Below, in pieces: positions 20,938 to 30,149 of a stretch of DNA of 64,000 bases. The notes beneath the pieces are model-generated. The model saw nothing but the letters and a program-made list of their open reading frames with translations, searched no databases and was not told the origin of the DNA. The translations under genes were made by a program, and so were the position numbers. Source of the DNA: Duganella aquatilis (GTDB lineage Bacteria; Pseudomonadota; Gammaproteobacteria; Burkholderiales; Burkholderiaceae_D). Position 1 is the stretch's first letter. Every line of letters begins with the position of its first letter. Location: assembly GCF_009674565.1 (NCBI RefSeq), contig NZ_WKJL01000012.1, positions 124,001 to 188,000 on the forward strand, written 5' to 3'.

Positions 20938-22702
20938 ATTGGTTGCGTGGTTTGAGGATATCGCCCAGCAAGTCGGGCGAGCCGGGGATGCGCTCCAGGA
21001 CGGGGAAGCGTTCGCCGTCGTGGTAGTCCAGCGTCATGGCGGCGCCGGCGACCGTCAGTGCGACCGGCGTTGTGGTGCGCTGCGCGTCGCGTATCGCCTG
21101 GCGCAGCGCGGCTGTGGTGTAGGCCACGCCATTGACCTGATCGATCTTCATGCCTGGCGCGAGGCCTGCGCGCCAGGCGGCGCTGTCTGGCAGCAGGTCG
21201 GCCACCACGCCGCCCTGCCCTACTTCCATGCCGAGCGAATACAGCAGCCCGGAGGCCTTGCGCGCGGAGGTGGGGCGGTACACCAGCCGGTAGCCGCCGC
21301 CCGTGACGCCGCCCAGCGGCGCGTCCGGCCCCAGCGCGTGCAGACGAGTTTGCAGGAAGCCGCGCCAGTCGTGCGGCGCCACGGTGTTCAGCGCTGCCAC
21401 CAGATCGTCGAAGCTGTATGGCAGCACCTTGGCTGACGTATCGCCGCCGGCGCCGTGGAACAGCGCGACAAAGTCGTCCAGCGACTTGTGGCCGGCGGTC
21501 AGCTGGCGGATGGTGACGTCCACGTCCAGCCACACCAGCGCGCCTTCGCCATAGAAATCGAAGCCGTCGCGGCGCAGGCTGCCGTAGGCGCCGTCGCCCT
21601 TCTGCCACAAGGTCATCGCCATGGTCGCGGTGTCCTGCAGGTCGCGCCACGCACGGCCCGGTCGATGGCTGTAGCGTGCCGCGGTTTCGGCCAGCGAGGC
21701 CAGGTACTGCTCCCGCGTCCAGATTCCGGCGCGCGCGGTCAGCACGCCGCCCAGATAGTCAGTCAGCCCTTCGTATACCCACAAGCCGCTGGTGTCGACG
21801 GCCTGCTGGAAGTTGGGCGCGGTCAGCCCTGCCGGCCGCCGGTACTTGCCGTTCCAGCTGTGGACGAAATCGTGCGGCAGGAAATTGCCGTACAACGCGC
21901 GCATGTCGGCATCGACCATGAATTTCGCCGGGCGGCGGCTATCCAGCGACTCGTGATGATCGACCGCCAGCCCGCTGACCTTGTCCGACAGCGTCATGAG
22001 GAAACGGAAATCACCGTAATGCCGGCTGCGAAACAGATAGCCGGATTGCCCCACCAGCTGCCGCAATTGGCCGATCTGCGCATCGCTGACCGCCAGGTCT
22101 TCCGGAGTGTCTGCCACCATGTCCAGATAGTGATGCGGCGCAACTTCGACTTCGCGGAAATTGCGACCAGCAATCAGCGGTGAATCGACCAGCTGTTCCA
22201 GCGATACCGGCTTGAACACGCCATCCTCCTGCGGCAGCGAGGTGGCATAGCGCCAGCCCGCCGGCAGCGTCACGCCGGGCTTGACCATGATGGCGCCGGC
22301 CTGCGTCTGCGGACCGGTGTAGGGATACAGCAGCATGCTGTTCCAGCTCAGCGCCGCCAGATCGGCGCTGGCCACGCCGCCGCGCGCGCTACCACTGTCG
22401 GTGGTGATGAAGTCGGACTGGATGCGGATCGCGCTCACGCCTTGGGGCACTGTCAGGTGATAGAGGTAGGCATCGTAAGGATCGCGCGTCCACGGTATTG
22501 CCTGCCCGTCTCCGCTGATGGTCAGCCCGACATGGTTCTCCACCGGCCCCGGCGCATGCTCGCTGGGCAGCCACTGCGGATAGGCCAGCGTCAGCGGTCC
22601 CGGCGCGACGGGAATCAGCTCGACGGCGTGATACAGCTTGTGCGGCGCATCGCGCAGATCCACCATCATGGTAATGGCGGCCAAACCGACGGGATCGAAC
22701 AT
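20936..22702 (-). CDS. M61-family (glycyl aminopeptidase-like) protein with HDxxH motif
   Basis: A 588-residue protein starting MFDPVGLAAITMMVDLRDAP, with GGAAAG five bases upstream. It has the M61 N-terminal beta domain (LAYPQWLPSEHAPGPVENH), the metalloprotease core with HDFVHSWNGKYRRP at about residue 277, the third zinc ligand in LWVYEGLTDYLGG, and a C-terminal PDZ domain (GVVADLLPDSAAWRAGLAPG). In typical M61 enzymes the motif is HExxH; here the catalytic Glu is Asp (codon GAT at 21869-21871). Related long-form M61 proteins usually carry a signal peptide; none is visible here. Divergent from a LysR gene at 22804. Confidence 0.88.
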   Translation of the reverse strand: MFDPVGLAAITMMVDLRDAPHKLYHAVELIPVAPGPLTLAYPQWLPSEHAPGPVENHVGLTISGDGQAIPWTRDPYDAYLYHLTVPQGVSAIRIQSDFITTDSGSARGGVASADLAALSWNSMLLYPYTGPQTQAGAIMVKPGVTLPAGWRYATSLPQEDGVFKPVSLEQLVDSPLIAGRNFREVEVAPHHYLDMVADTPEDLAVSDAQIGQLRQLVGQSGYLFRSRHYGDFRFLMTLSDKVSGLAVDHHESLDSRRPAKFMVDADMRALYGNFLPHDFVHSWNGKYRRPAGLTAPNFQQAVDTSGLWVYEGLTDYLGGVLTARAGIWTREQYLASLAETAARYSHRPGRAWRDLQDTATMAMTLWQKGDGAYGSLRRDGFDFYGEGALVWLDVDVTIRQLTAGHKSLDDFVALFHGAGGDTSAKVLPYSFDDLVAALNTVAPHDWRGFLQTRLHALGPDAPLGGVTGGGYRLVYRPTSARKASGLLYSLGMEVGQGGVVADLLPDSAAWRAGLAPGMKIDQVNGVAYTTAALRQAIRDAQRTTTPVALTVAGAAMTLDYHDGERFPVLERIPGSPDLLGDILKPRNQ

Positions 22703-22756
22703 ATCGACTTTCCAAGAGTGAAGATCCGGGCAGCTTAGGCCGGCGCGTGAGCGGTG

Positions 22757-22775
22757 CATATCGAATATGTATAAT
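22757..22775 (+). promoter_or_regulatory. LysR promoter with overlapping dyad
   Basis: CATATCGAATATG (22757-22769) is a dyad with five-base arms, directly followed by TATAAT (22770-22775), a perfect -10 element 28 bases before the LysR ATG. The -35 is weak. The layout fits LysR autoregulation and control of the divergent M61 gene. Confidence 0.5.
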
Positions 22776-22803
22776 GCATGCCATTAACAACGCTAATACC
22801 ATC

Positions 22804-23667
22804 ATGTCCAGGAACCTCGACGTCGGCCTGTTGCGCACCCTGATCGCGGTGGCCGACTGCGGCAGCATGACCATCGCCGCCAGCCGCCTGCACATGACGC
22901 AGGGCGCCGTCAGCCAGCGCATCAAGCGACTGGAAACAGCCACCAGCCTGCTGTTGATGGAACGCGACCAGCTCGGCGCGCGCCTAACGCCGGCCGGCGA
23001 GCGGCTGCTGGCCAGCGCGCGCCAACTGGTCGACCTCAATGACAACATCCTCGCCGCGCTGGATGTACCGGCGCTGTCGGGCCGCGTGCGGCTGGGCGTG
23101 CCGCACGACCTGGTGGGCACGCATCTGCCGCCGATGCTGCACGACTTCGCGCGACGCCATCCGGACGTCGATGTCACGCTGGTGCCCGGCTCCTCCTACG
23201 AGCTGCGGCGCGCGTGGGAAGCGCGCAAGGTCGATCTGGCGCTGGTCGAAGAGCCGGCCAGCGCCAGCAGCGACGGGCGGCTGTCGCTGGAACAGCCGGT
23301 GTGGGTGGGCGCGGCGGGAGGCCAGGCCTGGCGCCGGCGGCCGCTGCCGGTGTGCCTGGTATCGGACACCTGCGTGTTCCGCCAGCCGGTGGACGCCGCC
23401 CTGCGCCAGGCTGGCATCGCCGCGCGCACCGTGATCGACTACGCCAGCATGGAGGCCACCACCGCCACTGTCCAGGCGGATCTGGCGGTCAGCGCCTGGC
23501 TGGCGTCCACCGTGCCGGCCACACTGGACATCCTCGGCCCGGACAGCGGCCTGCCGCCGCTGCCGCCGTACGCCATCACGCTGCTGGCCGGCGACGCCCC
23601 CGCCACCCTGGCGATGACGGCCTGTCTGCGTGAGATGTATGCCAAGCGCGCGAATCAACTACAATAG
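22804..23667 (+). CDS. LysR-family transcriptional regulator
   Basis: A 287-residue regulator. The start at 22804 (MSRNLDVGLLRTLIAVADCG) places the winged helix-turn-helix correctly (IAASRLHMTQGAVSQRIKRLE, about residues 22-42). The effector domain follows from about residue 90 (GRVRLGVPHDLVGTHLPPML). The intergenic region to the divergent M61 peptidase gene is about 100 bases, so the peptidase gene is a likely target. It is followed by a DUF2863 gene. Confidence 0.93.
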   Translation: MSRNLDVGLLRTLIAVADCGSMTIAASRLHMTQGAVSQRIKRLETATSLLLMERDQLGARLTPAGERLLASARQLVDLNDNILAALDVPALSGRVRLGVPHDLVGTHLPPMLHDFARRHPDVDVTLVPGSSYELRRAWEARKVDLALVEEPASASSDGRLSLEQPVWVGAAGGQAWRRRPLPVCLVSDTCVFRQPVDAALRQAGIAARTVIDYASMEATTATVQADLAVSAWLASTVPATLDILGPDSGLPPLPPYAITLLAGDAPATLAMTACLREMYAKRANQLQ

Positions 23668-23736
23668 GGTTCATAAGGGTTATGATCTGCCTGACTGATC
23701 CGTTTTTTTACTTTTACCTGAGACTCTTATTGCGCT

Positions 23737-24999
23737 ATGCGTCGTCCATCTAAAGCTTCATCCCAAAAATTGTCTGCCGAGAGCCAGCGCCTCGCCACCT
23801 ACGCCCAGGCTGTCGGGCAAGCGGCCAGCCGTATCGAAGAGCGGGCCTGGGAGCACTCTCTCGATGCGCAGCTCCAGAAACTGCTGAAAACCGGTCACCA
23901 GGAAACCATCGACGCCACCCTCAACGCGCTGTTCAAGGAAGATCTGAACGCCTACGACATCCTGATGGATGGTGTGGAAGCGGTGAGCGAGTCGAGCACC
24001 TTCACCATCGAGACGGCCGACGGCGTCAGCAAGTCGTTCGACGTGCTGCTGGTGGCCGCGCCCATCCTGGCCTGGACCCGCTTTGCGATCGCCTCCGGCC
24101 CGATCCCGTCCGACATCCTGCAGACGCTGTCGGCGCACTTCTCGGCCCACATGCTGGCCGACGGCACGCAGGTGGCGATCTCGCCGACGCTGTTCTCGAT
24201 CGACCAGTTGCCGCGCAGCCACGCCGAGACCTACGGCAAAGTCCACAAGCTGGCGCAAGCCGCCGTCAAGGGCAGCCTGCTGAAGGCCGACACCAAGGTG
24301 CCGGAAACCGCGCCGTTCCTGGCCGATACGCGCTATCTGCTGGCGGCCGTGGTGGCGCCGACCGGCGCGCCGCTGTTCCGCTGGCAGATGCCGGAATTCC
24401 AGTCCAGCTTTGCCGCCGAACGCAGCGCCGCGCTGGAGCAATGGCGCGCGCAGGTCACGCCGACCGTCAACCGCCTGCTGCCGGGCTGCGGCGTCGAACT
24501 GCTGCTGCCGGAAGCCTATTACATGGCCTGCCGCGAGGCGGACAAGCTGATACGCCCGGTGTCGATCCGCGCCGCCGTGCACTATCTGACGCACACACTG
24601 GATGTGGAAGCGTCGGAACTGCGCGCGGTGATCGCCGGCTTCGGCGAGGAGAACGCCGACGGCCAGGTGGACGAGTACCGCGTCGCCTTCACGCAGCGTT
24701 CGTCGTCGGATGTGATCTACGGTGTAGTGTGGCCGCTGTACGGCCAGGAAGATGAGGAAGGCACGCCGCCGGAAGGGCCAAGCGCAGGCAACCTGCAGCA
24801 GAAGCCGATGACGCCGGTGGAAGACATCATCTCGCACCTGAACCAGGCGGGCGTCACGCAGATCAAGAAGCACAACGAGCGTTACGTGGTCGAGTTCTGC
24901 GACGACTGTGGCGCGCCGCTTTTCGCCGATCCGCAGGGCGAGCTGGCCCACGCCGAAATGCCCGAGGACGCACCAAGCGGCACCGAGCACTTCCATTAA
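23737..24999 (+). CDS. DUF2863-family protein
   Basis: A 420-residue soluble protein of a family seen in betaproteobacteria. I recognise it from the N-terminal RRPSKASSQKLSAESQRLA, the central LPGCGVELLLPEAYYMACRE and the C-terminal CDDCGAPLFADPQGELAHAE. The CxxC at the C-terminus might bind metal but has no second pair. No signal peptide or membrane segment. Function unknown. It stands alone between the LysR gene and a bidirectional terminator. Confidence 0.85.
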   Translation: MRRPSKASSQKLSAESQRLATYAQAVGQAASRIEERAWEHSLDAQLQKLLKTGHQETIDATLNALFKEDLNAYDILMDGVEAVSESSTFTIETADGVSKSFDVLLVAAPILAWTRFAIASGPIPSDILQTLSAHFSAHMLADGTQVAISPTLFSIDQLPRSHAETYGKVHKLAQAAVKGSLLKADTKVPETAPFLADTRYLLAAVVAPTGAPLFRWQMPEFQSSFAAERSAALEQWRAQVTPTVNRLLPGCGVELLLPEAYYMACREADKLIRPVSIRAAVHYLTHTLDVEASELRAVIAGFGEENADGQVDEYRVAFTQRSSSDVIYGVVWPLYGQEDEEGTPPEGPSAGNLQQKPMTPVEDIISHLNQAGVTQIKKHNERYVVEFCDDCGAPLFADPQGELAHAEMPEDAPSGTEHFH

Positions 25000-25002
25000 A
25001 AC

Positions 25003-25025
25003 AAAAGCCCCTCGCGGGGCTTTTT
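25003..25025. terminator. Bidirectional terminator
   Basis: AAAAGCCCC, loop TCGC, then GGGGCTTTTT, between two converging genes (stops at 24999 and 25024). Confidence 0.92.
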
Positions 25026-25335
25026 ATTTGGACGCCGGCGGCGTCAGATAAATCACGATCGGCTGTGTGGTTTGCGCCGGCTGTATGGGCTGCGTCTGCG
25101 GTGCTTGCACGACAACCGGGGCCGACGGCTGTTGCGGCCTTGTTGCATTGTTTGCCGCAAAGTACAGCCCGCCAAAGCCGAGAAACATGCCGATCATCGA
25201 CGCCACCATCCAGCGATAACCCTCCGCCGACATTTTGTGCATTTCGGCACGCAGAATCTCAATGTCGGCCTTCGTCGCTAGCGCCGGCACGATCGCGTCT
25301 ATATGCGCCTTGAGCGCTGAAACCTCGCTGTCCAT
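25024..25335 (-). CDS. Small coiled-coil membrane protein
   Basis: A 103-residue protein. Residues 1-40 form an amphipathic helix or coiled coil (SALKAHIDAIVPALATKADI), then one membrane span (about residues 42-61, WMVASMIGMFLGFGGLYFAA), then a Pro/Gln-rich tail (PVVVQAPQTQPIQPAQTTQP). It shares the ATKADI-x-x-L heptad pattern with the protein at 54075-54335. Such proteins are widespread and lack a proven function. It follows the CYTH gene by 28 bases on the same strand. Confidence 0.75.
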   Translation of the reverse strand: MDSEVSALKAHIDAIVPALATKADIEILRAEMHKMSAEGYRWMVASMIGMFLGFGGLYFAANNATRPQQPSAPVVVQAPQTQPIQPAQTTQPIVIYLTPPASK

Positions 25336-25363
25336 CCCTGTAGCTTAGGACAAAACGAACGGC

Positions 25364-25828
25364 CTACCAAGTGGAGAACGGCTTTTTAATCAAGTTCGAG
25401 TTGAGGTAGCGCAGATCGTCGGTGACTTCCTCGCCGATCCAGTCCGGCTTGTCGAACTGCTGGTCTTCCGACTGCAATTCAATCTCCGCCACCACCAGCC
25501 CGGCGTTCGCGCCGAGGAACTCATCCACTTCCCACACATTGCCGGCAAAAGTAATGCGGCGGCGATACTTCTCGATCAGCGGCTGCTCGCACAAACCATC
25601 GAGCAGCTGCACCGCGTCGGCGACAGGAATCTCGTACTCCCATTCGCCACGCGTGGCGCCTTTGTTGGCACCCTTGATCGTCATCACCGCCCGCTCGCCC
25701 TCGATGCGCACACGCACCACACGCTCCTTGTGCGACGACAGATAACCCTGGCGAAAAAACACCGGCTCGCCAAGGCTCATCCAGCCATCGCCGCGCAGCA
25801 GGAACTTGCGCTCGATCTCAACGCCCAT
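25364..25828 (-). CDS. CYTH-domain protein (probable inorganic triphosphatase)
   Basis: A 154-residue stand-alone CYTH protein. The ExExK signature is GVEIERKFLL at the N-terminus. Basic and acidic tunnel residues follow in RVVRVRIEGERAVMTIKG, EWEYEIPVADA and LIEKYRRRI, and the acidic strand is VVAEIELQSEDQQ. Small bacterial CYTH proteins of this size are known as metal-dependent tripolyphosphatases, so that is the likeliest activity; adenylate cyclase activity is less likely. It begins two bases after the M14 carboxypeptidase stop, so the two are translationally coupled. Confidence 0.92.
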   Translation of the reverse strand: MGVEIERKFLLRGDGWMSLGEPVFFRQGYLSSHKERVVRVRIEGERAVMTIKGANKGATRGEWEYEIPVADAVQLLDGLCEQPLIEKYRRRITFAGNVWEVDEFLGANAGLVVAEIELQSEDQQFDKPDWIGEEVTDDLRYLNSNLIKKPFSTW

Positions 25829-25830
25829 GA

Positions 25831-26958
25831 TCAGTAATCGTTCAGCGACAGCAGGATAGGCTGCAGGATCGCCGCGCCCAAGGCAGCGCTGCGCGCACCG
25901 TTCCAGCCCACGTGCGGATCAGGCAGATCGGCATTGTCCTTGAACGGCATTTCCAGCGTCAGCGCCAGGCAGCCGAAGTGGTGGCCGACGTACTTGGAGG
26001 CCAGCGTCAGCATGTCTTCCTTGTACTTGCTGGCCGCATAGCCTACCTTGTCCTGGAAGTCCGGCGAGGCATTCTTGTAGCGGTCGATGAAGGCCTGCTG
26101 CTTGGCGCGGCGCTCGTCGCTGAAGTTCTCCAGCATCTCGTTACCGGCCACGAAGTTGTACGGCAGCGCCTCGTCGCCGTGAATGTCGAAGAACATGTCG
26201 ATGCCGGTTTCGTGCATCTTCTGCTTCACATACAGCACTTCCGGGCTGCGTTCGACCGAAGGCGTCATCCACTCGCGATTCAGGTTGGCGCCGGCCGCGT
26301 TGGTGCGCAGGTTGCCGCGCACCGAACCGTCCGGATTCATGTTCGGCACGATGTAGAACACGCAGCGCTGCAGCAGCTTGCGGGCGATCGGATTGGCGTC
26401 GTCCAGCAGCGAATCGATCAGGCCTTCGATGAACCACTCGGCCATCGACTCGCCCGGGTGCTGGCGCGCGATGAACCAGATTTTCTTTTCCGCTTCCGGC
26501 TTGCCGATGACGACCACGTTCATGTCGCGGCCATCGACCGTGCTGCCCAGGTCATGCACGCGGGCCAGCGGATGCTCGCCCACTTCGCCCAGCAGGCGCA
26601 GATGGCGCTCGAACGAATACGGCTCGAAGTAAGCGTAGTAGATGCTGTCGGTGTCCGGCGTATGGTCGATGGTCATGACCGCGCCATCGAAACGGGTCGG
26701 CACGCGGAACCAGTTTTCGCTGTCGTAGCTGGCCACCGCCTGGTAGTTCTCGTAACCCTTGGCGTAGGTGGCCTGGCCGGCGTTCAGGAAGCGCATGGTC
26801 AGCTTCTGGCCGCGCGCGCCCTGCACGCGGAAGTGGAACCATTGATGAATGTCGGCGTGCGAATCCTTGCGCAGATTCAGTTCGATGGTGGCGGCGCTGT
26901 CGGCGCGCAGCACTTCAATGGCGCCCGAATCGAAGTTCTGGCTGATTTTAATGGTCAT
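25831..26958 (-). CDS. M14-family zinc carboxypeptidase, cytosolic carboxypeptidase-like
   Basis: A 375-residue protein. An N-terminal beta domain (IELNLRKDSHADIHQWFHFR) typical of the cytosolic carboxypeptidase group precedes the M14 core. Zinc ligands are in FIARQHPGESMAEW (HxxE) and FFDIHGDEALPYNF (His); substrate-binding residues are in NMNPDGSVRGNLRTNAAGAN, and the catalytic Glu in LALTLEMPFKDN. No signal peptide, so cytosolic. Substrate not known. Lies 33 bases after the CoA-transferase gene and two bases before the CYTH gene. Confidence 0.92.
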   Translation of the reverse strand: MTIKISQNFDSGAIEVLRADSAATIELNLRKDSHADIHQWFHFRVQGARGQKLTMRFLNAGQATYAKGYENYQAVASYDSENWFRVPTRFDGAVMTIDHTPDTDSIYYAYFEPYSFERHLRLLGEVGEHPLARVHDLGSTVDGRDMNVVVIGKPEAEKKIWFIARQHPGESMAEWFIEGLIDSLLDDANPIARKLLQRCVFYIVPNMNPDGSVRGNLRTNAAGANLNREWMTPSVERSPEVLYVKQKMHETGIDMFFDIHGDEALPYNFVAGNEMLENFSDERRAKQQAFIDRYKNASPDFQDKVGYAASKYKEDMLTLASKYVGHHFGCLALTLEMPFKDNADLPDPHVGWNGARSAALGAAILQPILLSLNDY

Positions 26959-26991
26959 GTTGATCCAATACTAAGTGAACGCGAATGCCCA

Positions 26992-28488
26992 TTATTTTAC
27001 CAGCATGCTCCCTTCGCGTTTATAGCGGGCGTGCCAAGACAAGGCCTTCTCCAGAACATGCGGGGTCTGGCCGCCACCGAGCAGCGCTTCCTCGAAATAG
27101 GCGCGCAGCTGCGGACGGTAGTCCGGGTGGGCGCAGTTCTCGATGATGCGCGGCGCGCGTTCGCGCGGCGCCAGGCCCCGCAGGTCGGCCAGGCCCCATT
27201 CCGTCACCAGCACATCGACGTCGTGCTCGGTGTGGTCGACGTGGGCCGCAAACGGCACCACGCTGGAAATCGCGCCGTCCTTGGCCACCGACTTGCTGAC
27301 GAAGACCGACAGCTGGCCGTTGCGCGCGAAGTCGCCCGAGCCGCCGATGCCGTTCATCATGTGCGTGCCGCCGACGTGGGTCGAATTGACGTTGCCGTAG
27401 ATGTCGAACTCCAGCGCCGTGTTCAGCGCGATGATGCCGAGGCGGCGCACGATCTCCGGATGGTTGCTGATCTCCTGCGGCCGCAGCACGATGCGTTCGC
27501 GGTACTGCTCGATATTGTCGAGGAATTTCTGGTGCATGGCCGCCGACAGCGTGATCGACGACGCCGACGCCATCGCCAGGTGGCCGGAATCGAGCAGCTC
27601 GATCGCGCTGTCCTGCAGCACCTCGGAGAACATGGTCATGTTGCGGAACGGCGAATCGACCAGCCCATGCAGCACCGCGTTGGCGATGGTGCCGATGCCG
27701 GCCTGCAGCGGCAGCAGCGAGGTATCCATGCGCCCTGCTTTCACCTCGCCTTCGAGGAAGGTGATGACGTGGCGCGCGATGGCGTCGGTCTCGTCGTCCG
27801 GCGGCAGCGCGTTGGACGGGCTGTCCGGGCTGTCGGTGATGACGATGGCGGCGATGCGGTCCGGGTGCAGGCGGATGGTCGGCTGGCCGATGCGCTGCGC
27901 TGGCGTCAGCAGGGGAATCGGCTCGCGATGCGGGCGCGCGGCCGGCACATAGATATCGTGGAAGCCTTCCAGCGCCAGCGGCGCGCTGAGGTTGATCTCG
28001 ACGATCACCTTGTGGGCCTGCTGCACGAAACTGGCGCTGTTCCCGACCGACATGGTGGGAATGATGCCGCCATCTGCGGTAATCGCCACCGCCTCGATCA
28101 CGGCGATATCGACCGCCTTCAGGTCGCCGGAGCGCAGCTGCTCGGCGGTCTCCGACAAATGCTGGTCGATGAACATCACCTCGCCGGAATTGATCTTGCG
28201 GCGCAGCGCGGCGTCGGCCTGGAACGGCATGCGGCGCGCCACCACGCCGGCGTTGGCCATCAGGCCGTCGCTCTCGTTGCCGAGCGAGGCGCCGGTCAGC
28301 AGGGTCAGTTGCAGCGGCGTGCCCTGGCGCGCGCGTTCCACCAGCGCGGCGGGCAGCGCCTTGGCGTCGCCGGCGCGGGTAAAGCCGCTCATGCCGACAG
28401 TCATGCCGTCCTTGAATAACAGGGCGGCCTGGTCGGCGCTCATCAGCTTGTTCATCAGTGCCGGACGGCGGATGCGGTCTTCATACAT
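26992..28488 (-). CDS. Acetyl-CoA hydrolase/transferase family protein (succinyl-CoA:acetate CoA-transferase type)
   Basis: A 498-residue protein with AGGAGAA before ATG 28488 (MYEDRIRRPALMNKLMSADQ). It has the family N- and C-terminal CoA-transferase domains: MTVGMSGFTRAGDAKALPAA, IGTIANAVLHGLVDS, FRNMTMFSEVLQDSAIE with the likely catalytic Glu, and the C-terminal GGTHMMNGIGGSGDFARNGQ. Members move CoA between acetate and succinyl-CoA or similar acids and can bypass succinyl-CoA synthetase. The precise acids are not decided by sequence. First gene of a minus-strand run with the M14, CYTH and small membrane protein genes. Confidence 0.93.
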   Translation of the reverse strand: MYEDRIRRPALMNKLMSADQAALLFKDGMTVGMSGFTRAGDAKALPAALVERARQGTPLQLTLLTGASLGNESDGLMANAGVVARRMPFQADAALRRKINSGEVMFIDQHLSETAEQLRSGDLKAVDIAVIEAVAITADGGIIPTMSVGNSASFVQQAHKVIVEINLSAPLALEGFHDIYVPAARPHREPIPLLTPAQRIGQPTIRLHPDRIAAIVITDSPDSPSNALPPDDETDAIARHVITFLEGEVKAGRMDTSLLPLQAGIGTIANAVLHGLVDSPFRNMTMFSEVLQDSAIELLDSGHLAMASASSITLSAAMHQKFLDNIEQYRERIVLRPQEISNHPEIVRRLGIIALNTALEFDIYGNVNSTHVGGTHMMNGIGGSGDFARNGQLSVFVSKSVAKDGAISSVVPFAAHVDHTEHDVDVLVTEWGLADLRGLAPRERAPRIIENCAHPDYRPQLRAYFEEALLGGGQTPHVLEKALSWHARYKREGSMLVK

Positions 28489-28577
28489 GGTCGTTCTCCT
28501 CATTCTTTTGTTTCAGTATAGAATCAGAAAAACTGTCATCCTATGAATTAAATTCCCATTTTCCATTCGTTTTTCTC

Positions 28578-30149
28578 ATGATAAAAATTGAAATACTCTA
28601 CAAATGTTTTTCCCTACTGTTGCTGACAGCCTTGCTGAACGGCTGCGCGCTGGTCTCCGGCAGCAAGGCAGTCCCCATCAGCGCCAACGACAGGGAACTG
28701 ATCCAGCACGCCTTTGCAACGGTTCAATCCGACGTGCCGTTCATCCGCCATCCTGTCGACGGCCGTCCGGTGCATCAATTGATCATCGGCTTTGATGGCA
28801 CCATGAACGACCGGGAAAGAATTCCCTCCGATGAAAAGCCGACCATCGTTGCCGACATGATGACCAGGCTGGGCGGACAATATTTTCCGGGGCCGGGAAT
28901 GCAGAATCCGCATTACCGCAATCTGCTCGATGGCATGTTCGGTTATAGCAGCGCCGACATTGCGCAGCTGGCCAGCGAACAGGCCCTGGCCCAGTCCCGG
29001 CAATGGATGTCCTTGCATCCCGACGGAGAAATCCGCATTGTCGTGACGGGCTTCAGCCGTGGCGCGGCAATCGCCCGGCACTTCATGAACCTGCTCACGG
29101 CGGCGGCCGACCAGGACGCGCAACTGCGGCATAAGGTCTATTTCTACGCGATTCTTTTTGACACCGTTTCGACCGGCCAGCTCGACAAGCTGGATCTCAC
29201 CCTGCCCACCTCGGTGGATTACATGGTGCACTTCGTCGCGCGCGACGAGTCGCGCTATCTGTTCAAACCGGTCATCGACGAAGAGCCCGACATCACGACC
29301 CGCGTGTATCACCTTGGCGGCCCCATCGCGCCACCGCGCGTCAACCGGATTGTGCTGCCAGGCTCGCATTCCGATGTCGGGCGCGCGTATGGCAAGGGGA
29401 TCGGCATGCTGTATCAACAGCTCACCGAGCAGCTGCTGTATCAAATGGGACTGATACGCCAGAATTGCTGGGACGGCACCGACGAAGCCTTGCTCGCGGG
29501 GAAGCATGACTCGCGCGGCTTGCTGGAGCGGGTTACCGGTGTCGCGCCCCCCAATTCCAGCGGCTTCACGGAACGGCAAATGATTAGCAAGCAGTATCCC
29601 AATCCGTCCATGGAACGCAGCGGTGAAATCGACAGCAGGCTCATCGCGATGTCGCTCGCCAACGCCGAGCGCGGCGTCAATATGCAAAGCTATTCGCAGC
29701 AGCTGGTGCCGCTGAACCTGGTGGTGCGACGCGAAGGCGGCAAGCTGTCAGTGCTGGACTGGAACCAGCGGGAATATATCGACAGCGCGTCGTTCAGCTT
29801 CAGCGACAAGGACGGTGTGCGCCTGCTGCGCTATAACTTCCTGCCGCCCTACCAGGAAGGGGGCAGCACCCTGCTGCTGAACAGCCAGATCTGGGACCGG
29901 TTGCCGGAAAACCAGGCGGCAGTCCTGTCGTACAGCTTCCTGACGCACGAGGATGAAGAGGAGACCATCGTCTTCGTCAACGACGTCATCGTGGCATCGT
30001 TCCCGCAACACCGCGCGGGCGCAAGGCAGACGTCTCACGAACGCAGCTGCGGCGTCAACGCCAATGGCGAACTGCGGGGCAAAATGCGCTCCTTCATCAT
30101 TGAGGCCGGCACCTTCAAGGTCAGGGAGCTGGACGAGTCAGGGATTTGA
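28578..30149 (+). CDS. Lipoprotein with DUF2235/Tle1-like alpha/beta-hydrolase domain
   Basis: A 523-residue protein starting MIKIEILYKCFSLLLLTALL. The lipobox LLNGC puts the lipidated cysteine at residue 23, so it is probably anchored in the outer membrane. The hydrolase domain has VHQLIIGFDGTMNDRERI (DUF2235-type start), the nucleophile elbow VVTGFSRGAAIARHFM with GxSxG near residue 160, and the histidine-containing IVLPGSHSDVGRAYGKGIG. This pattern matches Tle1-type phospholipases seen as type VI effectors. No type VI gene lies near, and the lipoprotein signal argues against delivery as an effector. Base composition is less GC-rich at the start. Its 3' end overlaps the convergent patatin gene by 12 bases. 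Confidence 0.85.
   Translation: MIKIEILYKCFSLLLLTALLNGCALVSGSKAVPISANDRELIQHAFATVQSDVPFIRHPVDGRPVHQLIIGFDGTMNDRERIPSDEKPTIVADMMTRLGGQYFPGPGMQNPHYRNLLDGMFGYSSADIAQLASEQALAQSRQWMSLHPDGEIRIVVTGFSRGAAIARHFMNLLTAAADQDAQLRHKVYFYAILFDTVSTGQLDKLDLTLPTSVDYMVHFVARDESRYLFKPVIDEEPDITTRVYHLGGPIAPPRVNRIVLPGSHSDVGRAYGKGIGMLYQQLTEQLLYQMGLIRQNCWDGTDEALLAGKHDSRGLLERVTGVAPPNSSGFTERQMISKQYPNPSMERSGEIDSRLIAMSLANAERGVNMQSYSQQLVPLNLVVRREGGKLSVLDWNQREYIDSASFSFSDKDGVRLLRYNFLPPYQEGGSTLLLNSQIWDRLPENQAAVLSYSFLTHEDEEETIVFVNDVIVASFPQHRAGARQTSHERSCGVNANGELRGKMRSFIIEAGTFKVRELDESGI

Noticed and set aside
28578..30149. A type VI secretion effector
   Set aside because: There is no VgrG, Hcp or immunity gene nearby and the protein carries a lipobox.
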